Source of the DNA: Treponema sp.
GTDB lineage: Bacteria > Spirochaetota > Spirochaetia > Treponematales > Treponemataceae
Reading direction: 5' to 3'
Length of the DNA stretch: 53,688 bases
Assembly: GCA_022510865.1 (NCBI GenBank)
Contig: JAFLSQ010000013.1
Coordinates: forward strand, 1 to 53,688
A program made the position numbers and the translations under genes. The notes under the pieces were generated by a model, which ran no database searches, was not told the origin of the DNA, and saw only the letters and a program-made list of their open reading frames with translations. Within the stretch, counting starts at the first letter, position 1, and each line of letters starts with the position of its first letter. Below, in pieces: positions 24,376 to 33,200 of the stretch.

Positions 24376-26876
24376 TTACATTGAAATTCGGTGGAACGTC
24401 AATGGCGAACGCTAGGCGCATTCTTGCTTCCGCGGACATTATCCTGAACCGCGCGAAAACTGACAGGCTTTCGGTCATTGTGAGCGCGGTGTCCGGTGTC
24501 TCGAACACATTGCAGGCCGCAATCGATTCTTGTGTGGGCGGGATTTCCGGCGCGAATTACGTGAATGACATCAGGAATACCCATGATGAAATCTGCATGG
24601 AGCTGCAATCAAAACTTCCGGGCTTTGACGCGGAGAAAATGATGGCAAGGCTTGAGCCGAATTTCTCAGAGCTTGAGAAACTTCTTGCGGGGTGCGTCTC
24701 GTTCGGCGAGTGCCCCGATACTGTGCACTGCCGGATTATGGGGATGGGCGAGCTTTTGTCTGCCCCGATTATGGAAGGTGTCCTGCTTGCAAAAAAACAG
24801 AGCGTGATTTTCCTTGACTCACGCAAATTCGTGTTCACGACGGGCAATCAGAAAGAGGGCGAGGCTGATTATTCGGCCTGCAACGAGGCGTGCGCTCCGT
24901 TCCGCGATGGCGCAAGCCCGACCCAGACAAAAATCCTTTTGTTCCCGGGCTTCATCTGCACATGGAACGGCGGGGGCGGCTCAAAACCTGTGATGGGGCT
25001 GCTCGGACGCAACGGCTCTGATTTCTCCGCCGCGATTATCGGCGCGGCACTGCGAGTGAAGCGCGTGGAATTCTGGACGGATGTTGACGGCGTTTTCACT
25101 GCCGACCCGCGCGTCGTTAAAGATGCGATTCTTGTGGACGATATGTCCTATGAGGAGGCGATGGAGCTGTCGTTCTTCGGCTCAAAAGTCCTGCATCCAA
25201 AGACAATCGCGCCGCTACAGGCAAAAGGGATTGAGGCGTGGAGCCTGAATTCCCACAATCCGGCGGCGCGCGGAACGCGCATCGGCAAAGGCCCGTTTGA
25301 AAGCCGCGGAAAATCAAGCATCTGCGGAATCTCATCGCTCAAGCACGTCTCAATGATAAGCGTGGGCGGCTCTCTCATGCGCGGGCGCACCGGCATGGCA
25401 AGCAAGATTTTCTCCGCCGTATCGGGCGCAGGCTCATCAATCCTTTTTATAACCCAGTCATCCTCGGAATACACAATCTCTTTTTGTGTGCGCGATGTGG
25501 AGGCCGAGATTGTGCGGGACGCGCTGCGCTCAAAATTCGAGCTTGAAATCCGTGAGAAACTGATTGACGAGATTGACGTGCGCAAGGACTGCGCCATTGT
25601 GAGCGTCGTTGGCGACGGTATGATTGCCAACCGCGGCGTTGCGGGAAAATTCCTGAACGCGCTTTCAAGCCAGGACATCAACATCCTTGCGATTGCGCAG
25701 GGGAGCAGCGAGCGCTGCATTTCCGCTGTGATTGAGAACGAGTACGCGGACACGGCGGTGAAGGCAGTCCATCAGTTCTTCTTCCATACATCGCAGACAA
25801 TCGAGGTGTTCGCGTTCGGCGCGGGAACAATCGGCGGGACGATGATTGACCAGATTCGCGACCAGCGTGAGAAACTTCTCAAAGAGAACATCGACATAAA
25901 AGTGCTGTGCATCACCACAATTGACGGAATGATTCTGAACGAGGACGGGATTGACCTTGCGTCATGGCGCGAGCAGATGAAAAAGCCTGATTTTCCGTTC
26001 AACTCGAACCAGAATGTCGATGACATAATAAAATTCGTGAAATCAAAGAAGCCGCTCAATCCTGTTTTTGTGGATTGCACCGCAAGTTACGATTTGCCCG
26101 AGCGTTACCTTGATATTCTGAACGCCGGGATGAGCATCGCCACTCCGAACAAGCGCGCGAATTCCATGGACATAAAATTCTACAAGGAGCTTAGGCGCAC
26201 CGCGAACAAAATGCACCGCCGCTTTTTATATGAGACGAATGTCGGCGCGGGTCTTCCCATTATCGACACGCTGCAAAATCTCTATAAATCCGGCGACAGG
26301 CTGGAGAGCTTCAACGGAATTATGTCCGGCTCGCTTTCGTACATTTTCGGAAAGCTTGATGAGGGAATGCCGTTCAGCAAAGCGGTCATGGAGGCAAAGG
26401 AGCTTCGTTACACTGAGCCTGACCCGCGTGATGACCTGAACGGAATGGACGTTGCCAGAAAAGGTCTGATTATCGCCCGGGAGTCCGGATATGACATCGA
26501 GCTTTCTGACATAACGATGTACAAGGTTTTCCCCGATGATTTTGACTCGAGCGGCACGGTTGAGGAATTCCTTGCCAATCTTCCGAAAGTTGATGATTAT
26601 TTTGCCAAGAAAATCGCTGATTTGAAGAAAAAAGGCAAGGTGCTCCGCATGGGCGCGACAATCAAGGACGGGAAAGTGAGCGTCGGGATGATGGAGGTCG
26701 GTCAGGACAATCCGCTTTACAGCGTGAAGGGCGGCGAGAACGCTTTTGTTTTCTACACCGAGCGTTATCAGCCCATTCCGCTGACTGTGCGCGGTTACGG
26801 CGCGGGCGCGGGTGTCACGGCGGCGGGCGTGTTCGGGGACATCCTGCGGACTGTCAGCTTCAATCCGGAGGGGTAG
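24372..26876 (+). CDS. thrA: bifunctional aspartate kinase / homoserine dehydrogenase
   Basis: Catalyses the first and third steps from aspartate to threonine, methionine and lysine. 834 residues: aspartokinase at the N-terminus (KFGGTSMANARRI, then VEFWTDVDGVFTADPRVV), tandem ACT domains (~320-460, for example CAIVSVVGDGMIANRGVAGKF, start), and homoserine dehydrogenase (NAD-binding VFAFGAGTIGGTMIDQI, then YETNVGAGLPIIDTLQNL and the catalytic region ELRYTEPDPRDDLNGMD). Start at 24372 with AAGGTGG just upstream; the frame extends to 24321 without family character. ilvN lies 51 bases downstream, so both may be part of one branched amino-acid transcript. Confidence 0.94.
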   Translation: MITLKFGGTSMANARRILASADIILNRAKTDRLSVIVSAVSGVSNTLQAAIDSCVGGISGANYVNDIRNTHDEICMELQSKLPGFDAEKMMARLEPNFSELEKLLAGCVSFGECPDTVHCRIMGMGELLSAPIMEGVLLAKKQSVIFLDSRKFVFTTGNQKEGEADYSACNEACAPFRDGASPTQTKILLFPGFICTWNGGGGSKPVMGLLGRNGSDFSAAIIGAALRVKRVEFWTDVDGVFTADPRVVKDAILVDDMSYEEAMELSFFGSKVLHPKTIAPLQAKGIEAWSLNSHNPAARGTRIGKGPFESRGKSSICGISSLKHVSMISVGGSLMRGRTGMASKIFSAVSGAGSSILFITQSSSEYTISFCVRDVEAEIVRDALRSKFELEIREKLIDEIDVRKDCAIVSVVGDGMIANRGVAGKFLNALSSQDINILAIAQGSSERCISAVIENEYADTAVKAVHQFFFHTSQTIEVFAFGAGTIGGTMIDQIRDQREKLLKENIDIKVLCITTIDGMILNEDGIDLASWREQMKKPDFPFNSNQNVDDIIKFVKSKKPLNPVFVDCTASYDLPERYLDILNAGMSIATPNKRANSMDIKFYKELRRTANKMHRRFLYETNVGAGLPIIDTLQNLYKSGDRLESFNGIMSGSLSYIFGKLDEGMPFSKAVMEAKELRYTEPDPRDDLNGMDVARKGLIIARESGYDIELSDITMYKVFPDDFDSSGTVEEFLANLPKVDDYFAKKIADLKKKGKVLRMGATIKDGKVSVGMMEVGQDNPLYSVKGGENAFVFYTERYQPIPLTVRGYGAGAGVTAAGVFGDILRTVSFNPEG

Positions 26877-26927
26877 GATGCCCTGCAATCAGGATGAAAT
26901 TGACGGATGCGGGAGAGGGGCTTGAAT

Positions 26928-27416
26928 ATGGAAAAAGACGTTCTGAGCGTTCTGGTTGAGAACAAGACCGGCGTGCTTTCCCGTGTGGCGGGATTGTTCA
27001 GCCGGCGCGGTTATAACATCGACTCTCTGACTGTCTGCGAGACGAATAATCCTGCGCAGAGCCGCATGACAATCGTCGTGAGCGGCGACCAGCAGATTCT
27101 TGACCAGATTCAAAAGCAGCTTGCGAAATTGCAGGAAGTCATATCAATTAAAAAATGCGAGCGCGCGTCCAGCGTTCAGCGCGAGATGGCGCTCATAAAA
27201 GTGCGCGCCGGGTCAAGCAGCCGCGGGACAATCATCGAGACCTGCGATATTTTCAAGGCGCGGATTGTGGATGTGTCCCTTGAGTCTGTGATAATTGAGA
27301 TTACCGGCAGCGAGGAGAAAATCGAGAGCCTGCTGCGTCTTCTGGAGCCATACGGCATTCTGGAGTACGTGCGCACGGGCCTGAACGCCATGGATCGCGG
27401 CGAGATTGTCATGTGA
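26928..27416 (+). CDS. ilvN: acetolactate synthase small (regulatory) subunit
   Basis: Regulatory subunit that binds valine through its ACT domain and activates the catalytic IlvB. 162 residues with the ACT signature VLVENKTGVLSRVAGLFSRR and YNIDSLTV, then the C-terminal domain (SSRGTIIETCDIFKARIVDV). The ATG at 26928 has GAGAGGGG upstream; an ATG at 26907 would add seven residues. No ilvB lies next to it in this window, which is unusual, but it follows thrA, which feeds isoleucine synthesis. Confidence 0.92.
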   Translation: MEKDVLSVLVENKTGVLSRVAGLFSRRGYNIDSLTVCETNNPAQSRMTIVVSGDQQILDQIQKQLAKLQEVISIKKCERASSVQREMALIKVRAGSSSRGTIIETCDIFKARIVDVSLESVIIEITGSEEKIESLLRLLEPYGILEYVRTGLNAMDRGEIVM

Positions 27417-27436
27417 TTTTGCGTGATTGACCGGCT

Positions 27437-27919
27437 TCAGTTTTTGGGGAGCTTTATCCACACAAAATCGCTGATTGCCATGCTGTTGTGCGACAGACGC
27501 TCGGCAATCCCAAGTCTGAAAATCCTGAATTCCTTGGGGAAGCTCAGGATTTTTTTTCCCGGATTCGCGGCCTGGAAATCCGCGGGAATTATCTGCGCAC
27601 GGTTCTTGCAGAGAAAGTCCGCGGCCTCGTCATCAAGCGGATAAAGATGCGTGAAGTCAAACCTCTGCGTGCCCGCCGCGCTCTCCATCTCAACCTGCGA
27701 GACAATCATTCCGTCCTTGATTTCTGGCGCGAGCATCACAAGTTTTTTTATCCCCAGTGATTTCAGGCTGCTTTTGTCGTGCGCGCTCACGGGAGGCTCT
27801 AGCCAGAGCGGTTTTCTGCAAAAAAAAATGTGCCCGCTCTGGCTCAGGCGTTTTTGCAGCGCGGACTGAAATCCTGCGATTGTGAGCATATCATCCTGAT
27901 GGGGAATTATTACGGTCAT
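27437..27919 (-). CDS. hypothetical protein
   Basis: 160 residues, no signal peptide or membrane helix, probably cytoplasmic. Visible segments are TVIIPHQDDMLTIAGFQSAL at the start and SFPKEFRIFRLGIAERLSHN near the end; I do not recognise a family. The ATG at 27919 is chosen because TATACT lies six bases upstream; the frame is open to 28069 but that would run through the neighbouring promoter. It converges with ilvN and diverges from the membrane HExxH gene with only 43 bases between start codons, so the two may be functionally linked. Confidence 0.6.
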   Translation of the reverse strand: MTVIIPHQDDMLTIAGFQSALQKRLSQSGHIFFCRKPLWLEPPVSAHDKSSLKSLGIKKLVMLAPEIKDGMIVSQVEMESAAGTQRFDFTHLYPLDDEAADFLCKNRAQIIPADFQAANPGKKILSFPKEFRIFRLGIAERLSHNSMAISDFVWIKLPKN

Positions 27920-27925
27920 GCAGAC

Positions 27926-27956
27926 AGTATAATATTTTTTTGAAATTTGATATAGT
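27926..27956. promoter_or_regulatory. divergent pair of leaderless -10 elements
   Basis: TATACT (27931-27926, minus) and the extended TGATATAGT (hexamer 27951-27956, plus) each end six bases before an ATG (27919 and 27963). The -35 region of each overlaps the -10 of the other, so the two promoters should compete. Confidence 0.6.
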
Positions 27957-27962
27957 TTTATC

Positions 27963-29813
27963 ATGGGTTTTAAGGATAAGATTAGGAAGTGCCGGGACGC
28001 TGTGAAAGGGATGTCGCCGGCAAAAAAACGTTTTTTAATTCTGATTTCTGTTTTTGTGGCTCTGGACATCGCGATTGCCTCGCTTCTGCTCTCTGTGCGC
28101 CACCGCTCCGTGCTGAATCTGGAATTTTACGGAACATCCGAGGTGTCAAGGCTTTATGCGCTGGACTCTCACGCAAAAAAAGGCGTTGTGAAATCCGGCG
28201 AGACCGCGGGCTTCAAGTTCAGTCCGGAGCAGAAATCCCTGTTCTCAAAAATTTACGCTGATTTTGATACCGCGGCCCTGACCGTCCGCCTGAGTTTTGA
28301 GAAATCAGATTATTCCGCGCAGAGCGATGATGAGCCGGGGCGTTTCAGGTTCGGTTTTCTTACCGCCCAGGATTTCAACGCGAAAGGCGCGCTTGACACA
28401 TCGTTTTTTTATGATTCGCGACGCATTCTGGTGCAGGGAAAATCTCCCGCAGAGGGGCGGCCGCACCAGATTGACGTGTCGTTCGCGTTGCAGAAAAATG
28501 ATGAGATTGACAAAACCGCGCCGGACGGATTTTTTGTCTCCTCGGACGGCGCGAGAATCAGGATTCTTGCGGTCTGCGTGACTCCCGCGGTCATGGGCTT
28601 TGATTTTTCCGGAGAGGTTCCGTTTTTCGGTTTCGCGTGCAACGGCGGGATTGTTCCTGCCGATTCCAAATCCTTTGATTTTTCCGGCGGCTCCATGATT
28701 TTTCCGGTCACGAATTCCACGAAAAACACCATGCCGGAATTTGTGGTGAAACTTTCGCCAGAGCCATCGCTCAAAGCATCAAAAGAGCGTTCCGTGCGCA
28801 CAGAGATAAATCTTGGCGGCGAGAAATTTTTTGTGAGCAACGTTGCGGCCGCGAGCGAAGTCAGGATTCCGGGCGGTGCGGTCAAAGCGCCGTTCTCGCG
28901 CATGGATTTTGTTGAGAACAGTGAGTGCGTCACAGGCGTGCTCCTCCGCTCAACTTATCTTGCCGCGCCGCAGGTTCTGTTCCCCATAAAAACCGACCCC
29001 GGTCTGATTATCAGATATAAGAGCGCGGCTTGGCGGACGCTTGACTACGAGATTTTTGAGTGGGACAGGTTCGATAAAATCATCTTTTTTGACACGCGCA
29101 ATTACGATGTGCAGAACAGATTTTTCCGGCGGCTGGCTTATTTTGTGGAGAAGCAGGGCTACAAGGGCAGGCTTCTTACGAACGCCGAGCTGGAGGGCAA
29201 GCACGGCTACAACGCCCACGATTACAGCGCGGACTCAATGGCGGATTTTTTTAACAAGGCCGCGGACGAGAATTTCCCCCTGAACTATGAGGAGGAACTC
29301 CTGAAACTGATTCTTCTGAACAACGGGCTTCTTGCGCCTGATGGCGCGCATGTGCGCTCGCTTGGCGGCGGGGTCGTCTCAATATCGCAGGAGTCCTCGG
29401 AGGCACTGCGCACGACTCTTTTAGCCCACGAGGGATGGCACACAATCTTTTTCCGCGACGAGGAGTTCCGTAACTTTGTGTCGGCGGTCTATTACACGAT
29501 GGATCCGGATTCCCGTCAGTTTCTGATTGATTACTTTAAATCCCAGCCCACTCTTGGCTATGACGTGAACGACGAGTATCTTATGCACAATGAATTCATG
29601 GCGTACGTCATGCAGCAGAGGCTCTCATGGGTCGGCGGCTATTTTGCGCAGCTCGCTGAGCGCGCGTCCGTGATGCGCGCGACACCAAGACTTGCCGCGT
29701 ATGTCCGGGAGACGCGCGGAAGAGGATTTGAGGATGCCGCAATCGCGCTGAACGATTTTGTGTACGACAAATACGGGATAATCTCAGGGAACATCGCGCT
29801 CGTGACCCGCTGA
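27963..29813 (+). CDS. membrane-anchored HExxH protein, putative zinc peptidase
   Basis: 616 residues. One N-terminal transmembrane helix (~24-44, FLILISVFVALDIAIASLLL) anchors a large extracytoplasmic region. Near residue 486 the motif LLAHEGWHTIFF gives HExxH, and HNEFMAYVMQQ about 60 residues later could give the third zinc ligand, as in gluzincins. The preceding ~400 residues are beta-rich with no recognised domain. The protein may be a periplasmic or surface protease; substrate unknown. No Shine-Dalgarno; an extended -10 lies six bases upstream of the ATG. It converges with the next gene two bases apart. Confidence 0.68.
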   Translation: MGFKDKIRKCRDAVKGMSPAKKRFLILISVFVALDIAIASLLLSVRHRSVLNLEFYGTSEVSRLYALDSHAKKGVVKSGETAGFKFSPEQKSLFSKIYADFDTAALTVRLSFEKSDYSAQSDDEPGRFRFGFLTAQDFNAKGALDTSFFYDSRRILVQGKSPAEGRPHQIDVSFALQKNDEIDKTAPDGFFVSSDGARIRILAVCVTPAVMGFDFSGEVPFFGFACNGGIVPADSKSFDFSGGSMIFPVTNSTKNTMPEFVVKLSPEPSLKASKERSVRTEINLGGEKFFVSNVAAASEVRIPGGAVKAPFSRMDFVENSECVTGVLLRSTYLAAPQVLFPIKTDPGLIIRYKSAAWRTLDYEIFEWDRFDKIIFFDTRNYDVQNRFFRRLAYFVEKQGYKGRLLTNAELEGKHGYNAHDYSADSMADFFNKAADENFPLNYEEELLKLILLNNGLLAPDGAHVRSLGGGVVSISQESSEALRTTLLAHEGWHTIFFRDEEFRNFVSAVYYTMDPDSRQFLIDYFKSQPTLGYDVNDEYLMHNEFMAYVMQQRLSWVGGYFAQLAERASVMRATPRLAAYVRETRGRGFEDAAIALNDFVYDKYGIISGNIALVTR

Positions 29814-29815
29814 TT

Positions 29816-30376
29816 TTAAATCCCAAGCTCCATAAAAGATTTGAGCGCGCCAAGCGAGGTGGGCGGTCCGTGCCCCGGCATCACAAGCATTGTGTCTGTC
29901 TGTGAGAAGATTTTTTCCTCAATGTTTGTCTTTAAAATATATTCCGAATAGGTTGATGTCGTCGCGCCAATCTCGCCGGCAGAAATCACATCACCTGTGA
30001 AAATCAGATTCTCGATGATGTAGACGATTGAGTCTGAGCTGTGGCCGGGAACAGACATGAATCTCACGTTCATTTTCCCGACTTTAAGCGTGCCGTCCCC
30101 AGAAAGAAGCGATGTCTCGTTCTTTGAAACTTCCCAGTCACCGGCATAAATTCTGGGATTGTAGATTTTTCTGAGCGTCCTCAGCCCGTCAACGTGGCTT
30201 CCGTGATTGTGTGTGATGAGCACGGCAGAAAGCCTCAGGTTCATGTCCTCAATCTGCGAGATGAGTTTCTCCGTCACTTTTCCCGGGTCAATTATGACCG
30301 CCTCTTGTGAGACCTCATTCGCGACAATGTAGCAGTTCGAGAATCCGCCGGGATTCAGATTGAAGTACACTTTCAT
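29816..30376 (-). CDS. metallo-beta-lactamase-fold hydrolase (altered metal motif)
   Basis: 186 residues of the glyoxalase II-like MBL family: FSNCYIVANE at the N-terminus, THNHGSHVDGL in place of THxHxDHxxG, PGHSSDSIVYII, FTGDVI and MPGHGPPTSLG. The Asp of HxHxDH is Ser (codon AGC), removing a usual metal-2 ligand. The ATG at 30376 overlaps the stop of the pentapeptide gene as TGATG, indicating translational coupling. Likely a cytoplasmic thioester or phosphodiester-type hydrolase; substrate unknown. Confidence 0.8.
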   Translation of the reverse strand: MKVYFNLNPGGFSNCYIVANEVSQEAVIIDPGKVTEKLISQIEDMNLRLSAVLITHNHGSHVDGLRTLRKIYNPRIYAGDWEVSKNETSLLSGDGTLKVGKMNVRFMSVPGHSSDSIVYIIENLIFTGDVISAGEIGATTSTYSEYILKTNIEEKIFSQTDTMLVMPGHGPPTSLGALKSFMELGI

Positions 30377-31047
30377 CACGCCCCTCCGTCCACAATGGAA
30401 TTTCCGAACTGCGCGTCATCAGAGTTGTCGCCCGAGCGTGAGAAAACGGCCTCCCTCGTGTTCGACATTTTGAATGAGACATTCATGCGCTTTGTGTCGT
30501 ACAAAATCGTTTTTTTCAGGTTGCAGTTTCTGAACGATGTGTCAAACAGAAGCGATTTTATGAACCTGGAGCTGAAAAGGTCAGTTCCGTCAAAAGACGA
30601 CTGGTATGCCTGAATCGCGTTGAAATTGCACTGAATCAGGTTGCTTGATGTAAGCAGTGAGTGCGCGAACGTGCTCGCCGAGAATGACGTGAAGATTATG
30701 CTGCTGTTCGTGAATGAGCAGTCGGTGAAGCTTGAGAAATCAAAGAAACAGAGCCTTGCTGTGATGTTGTCCGCGCGCACATTCATGAAACTGCATCCTG
30801 TGAAATCGCACCCGAAAAATTTCTTGTTGGAGAAATCCATGTCCGAGAAAAAAATTCCGCACGCGTTCAGCCCGATAATCTTCTCGTGCTCGTGGATATA
30901 CTTGCAGATGTTCTCCTTTACCATGCCCGGATTCGGGATGTGGTCAAGGCAGTAGTTTTTCTCCTCTGTAATGTTCCCGTCCTCATCAAAAGCGGAGAGC
31001 GCGTTGTGCTGGCAGTGATGCACCAGGCATTTGTTCTGAGTAAACAT
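30376..31047 (-). CDS. pentapeptide-repeat protein
   Basis: 223 residues. After an N-terminal region with paired Cys and His (NKCLVHHCQHNALS and NYCLDHIPNP, a possible metal site), residues ~80-210 form pentapeptide-type repeats (FSNKKFFGCDFTGCSF, then ARLCFFDFSSFTDCSF and SSFDGTDLFSSRF), predicting a right-handed beta-helix. Some such proteins mimic DNA, but no function can be given here. The ATG at 31047 follows TATAAT by six bases; the frame is open to 31218 but overlaps the divergent gene. Coupled to the MBL gene downstream. Confidence 0.75.
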   Translation of the reverse strand: MFTQNKCLVHHCQHNALSAFDEDGNITEEKNYCLDHIPNPGMVKENICKYIHEHEKIIGLNACGIFFSDMDFSNKKFFGCDFTGCSFMNVRADNITARLCFFDFSSFTDCSFTNSSIIFTSFSASTFAHSLLTSSNLIQCNFNAIQAYQSSFDGTDLFSSRFIKSLLFDTSFRNCNLKKTILYDTKRMNVSFKMSNTREAVFSRSGDNSDDAQFGNSIVDGGA

Positions 31048-31053
31048 ATCTTC

Positions 31054-31086
31054 ATTATAGTAGAAAATCCGGAAAAATGATACACT
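31054..31086. promoter_or_regulatory. divergent pair of leaderless -10 elements
   Basis: TATAAT (31059-31054, minus) and extended TGATACACT (hexamer 31081-31086, plus) each end six bases before an ATG (31047 and 31093). Start codons are 45 bases apart. Confidence 0.6.
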
Positions 31087-31092
31087 GTATTT

Positions 31093-31395
31093 ATGATTTG
31101 CTGGAAATGCCATGAAGATACAGGGCTGATTTCTCTGGCCCGCACTGACGAATGCCCGTCCTGCCACGCGGATCTGCACGTGTGCAGAATGTGCGATTTT
31201 TATGAGCGCGGCGCACATAACGACTGCCGCGAGCCTTCCGCAGAATTCACCTCGGACAAAGAGCGCGCGAATTTCTGCGATTTTTTCAGGCCGTGCCTAA
31301 AATCCTCAGGAGCCGGAAAGTCCGGCGGCGCGGACGGCAAGGCACAGGCGCGCAGTGCGTTTGACGCGCTTTTCTCAGGCTCGGGCGGCCTCTGA
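31093..31395 (+). CDS. small zinc-ribbon-like protein
   Basis: 100 residues. Cys pairs MICWKC, ECPSCHADLHVCRMC and later single Cys (HNDCREP, FCDFFRPC) suggest two zinc sites in the first ~70 residues; the tail is Gly/Ala/Ser-rich (SSGAGKSGGADGKA). It resembles a small cytoplasmic zinc-ribbon adaptor. No Shine-Dalgarno; extended -10 six bases upstream. murI starts three bases after its stop, so they are probably co-transcribed, though no link to cell-wall synthesis can be argued from sequence. Confidence 0.7.
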   Translation: MICWKCHEDTGLISLARTDECPSCHADLHVCRMCDFYERGAHNDCREPSAEFTSDKERANFCDFFRPCLKSSGAGKSGGADGKAQARSAFDALFSGSGGL

Positions 31396-31397
31396 TT

Positions 31398-32210
31398 ATG
31401 ACGGACTTTGTTTTTATTGACAGCGGCCTTGGCGGAATTCCTTATATGACCGCTCTGCTTGAGAAATCCCCGGATTATTCCTGCGTTTACGTCGGAGATA
31501 CCGCGAACTTCCCGTATGGCGAGAAAAATCACGAGCAGGTGACCTCGTGCGTGGTCGCGCTTGTGGAGAGAATCCGCAAGAAGTTCGCTCCCCGTGTGAT
31601 TGTGGTCGCCTGCAATACAATCAGCGTGAATGCGCTTGATGTCCTCAGGCAGACTTTCCCGGATACAAATTTTGTGGGGACGGTGCCCGCCATCAAACTT
31701 GCCGCGCGAATGTCAAAAAAGCGGCGGATTGGCCTGCTTGCTACCAAGGCAACGTGCGAGAATCCGTACAACCTTGAGCTTAAGAGAAAATTCGCGGATG
31801 ACTGCGTGCTTGTCACCCGCGATGACTCTCGTCTTATCTCGTTCATTGAGCACAATGCGTTCACTGCCAGCCACGATGACTGCCTGAATGCCGTCCGCCC
31901 AGCGGTGGATTTTTTCCGTGACAGCGGCTGTGATGTGATTATCCTTGGCTGCACTCATTTTCTGAATCTTTCTGATGTCTTTGCGCAGGCGTGCGGGGAT
32001 GACATCGCCCTCGCGGATTCTGTGGACGGCGTTGTGCGCCATGCCCTTGAAGTGCGCCGCGCAGACGGCGGGAGTTTGCCCCACGGCACTGACGGCGGCG
32101 AGAAAATCCCTCCGTCGCTTTATCTGACCGGGCTTTCGGATGCGGCCTGGAAAAGCCAGTATGAGGCTGTGTGCGCGAGGTTCGGGCTTCGTCCGATGGG
32201 CATCCTCTGA
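31398..32210 (+). CDS. murI: glutamate racemase
   Basis: Makes D-glutamate for peptidoglycan. 270 residues with FIDSGLGGIPYMTALLE at the start (catalytic Asp region), VGDTANFPYGEK, and the two catalytic Cys in VVACNTISVNALD and IILGCTHFLNLSD. This is consistent with a spirochete that keeps a peptidoglycan layer. It follows the zinc-ribbon gene by two bases. Confidence 0.9.
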   Translation: MTDFVFIDSGLGGIPYMTALLEKSPDYSCVYVGDTANFPYGEKNHEQVTSCVVALVERIRKKFAPRVIVVACNTISVNALDVLRQTFPDTNFVGTVPAIKLAARMSKKRRIGLLATKATCENPYNLELKRKFADDCVLVTRDDSRLISFIEHNAFTASHDDCLNAVRPAVDFFRDSGCDVIILGCTHFLNLSDVFAQACGDDIALADSVDGVVRHALEVRRADGGSLPHGTDGGEKIPPSLYLTGLSDAAWKSQYEAVCARFGLRPMGIL

Positions 32211-32358
32211 GCGCGGTTTTTTGATTGCCCGGCCCGGTTCTGAAATCAGTTTGATGAGGCGGCGCGTATTTTCAAAACAAAATATTATTATTGAACATTT
32301 TTTTCATTTGTGATAATTTGTACGAATAAGATTGTATTAAATTTTAAAGGAGTTCCTA

Positions 32359-33102
32359 ATGTCAGGACATAGTAAATGGGCCACCATTAAACATGCTAAA
32401 GGTTTGGCCGATGCAAAACGCGGTAAGATTTTTACAAAATTCATCAAGGAAATTTCCATTGCTGCACGGATGGGCGGCGGAGACCCGAATTCCAATCCTC
32501 GTCTTAGGACTGTAATCGTAAAGGCGCGCGCCGCCAATATGCCCAAAGATAACATCGAGCGGGCAATCAAAAAAGGCACTGGCGAGGACGGCGGAGCCGC
32601 ATACGAGGAGTATCTGTATGAGGGATATGCGCCGGGCGGAGTCGCGGTGATGGTTGAGGTTCTCTCTGATAACAAGAACCGTGCCGCTGCCGATGTCAAG
32701 AACATTTTCGCGAAGAACGGCGGAAACCTTGGAACTACAGGCTCTGTCTCCCGGATGTTCCAGCGCAAGGGCACAATCGAGCTTGATGCCGAGAAAGTCT
32801 CTGAGGATGAGGTGATGGAGGTCGCTCTGGAGGCGGGCGCGGATGACATCGTGAACGAGGACGGAATCATCACAGTGACCACAACCCCGGAAGCGTTCAC
32901 GGCGGTCGCGGAGGCATTGCAGGACAAAGGCTATGAGACGCTCTCTGCCGATGTTGGAATGGTTCCGGACGCTTACACCCCGGTTGACAAGGACACCGCC
33001 GCAAAAGTCCAGAGGCTGATTGACCGCCTTGAGGACAATGATGATGTTCAGAACGTGTACCATACGGCCGAATATCCGGATGATTTTGAGATTGAGGCCT
33101 AG
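32359..33102 (+). CDS. yebC: YebC/PmpR family protein
   Basis: 247 residues beginning MSGHSKWATIKHAKG, then GGGDPNSNPRLRTVI and NMPKDNIERAIKKGTGE. The family is linked to transcription regulation and, more recently, to easing ribosome stalling. AAAGGAG lies seven bases before the ATG, so this is a leadered gene. A promoter is likely in the AT-rich 32280-32345 region (for example TTGAAC and TGTGATAAT), but the spacing is short. ruvC follows. Confidence 0.95.
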   Translation: MSGHSKWATIKHAKGLADAKRGKIFTKFIKEISIAARMGGGDPNSNPRLRTVIVKARAANMPKDNIERAIKKGTGEDGGAAYEEYLYEGYAPGGVAVMVEVLSDNKNRAAADVKNIFAKNGGNLGTTGSVSRMFQRKGTIELDAEKVSEDEVMEVALEAGADDIVNEDGIITVTTTPEAFTAVAEALQDKGYETLSADVGMVPDAYTPVDKDTAAKVQRLIDRLEDNDDVQNVYHTAEYPDDFEIEA

Positions 33103-33200
33103 AAATCGTCAGAATAATCCATAAGATTTTCTGGTGATTTTTATGCCGCCAGTTTATGGCGCTGAGTCCGCTCTGGAAAAGGGCGGATTTTTTATGTCGT

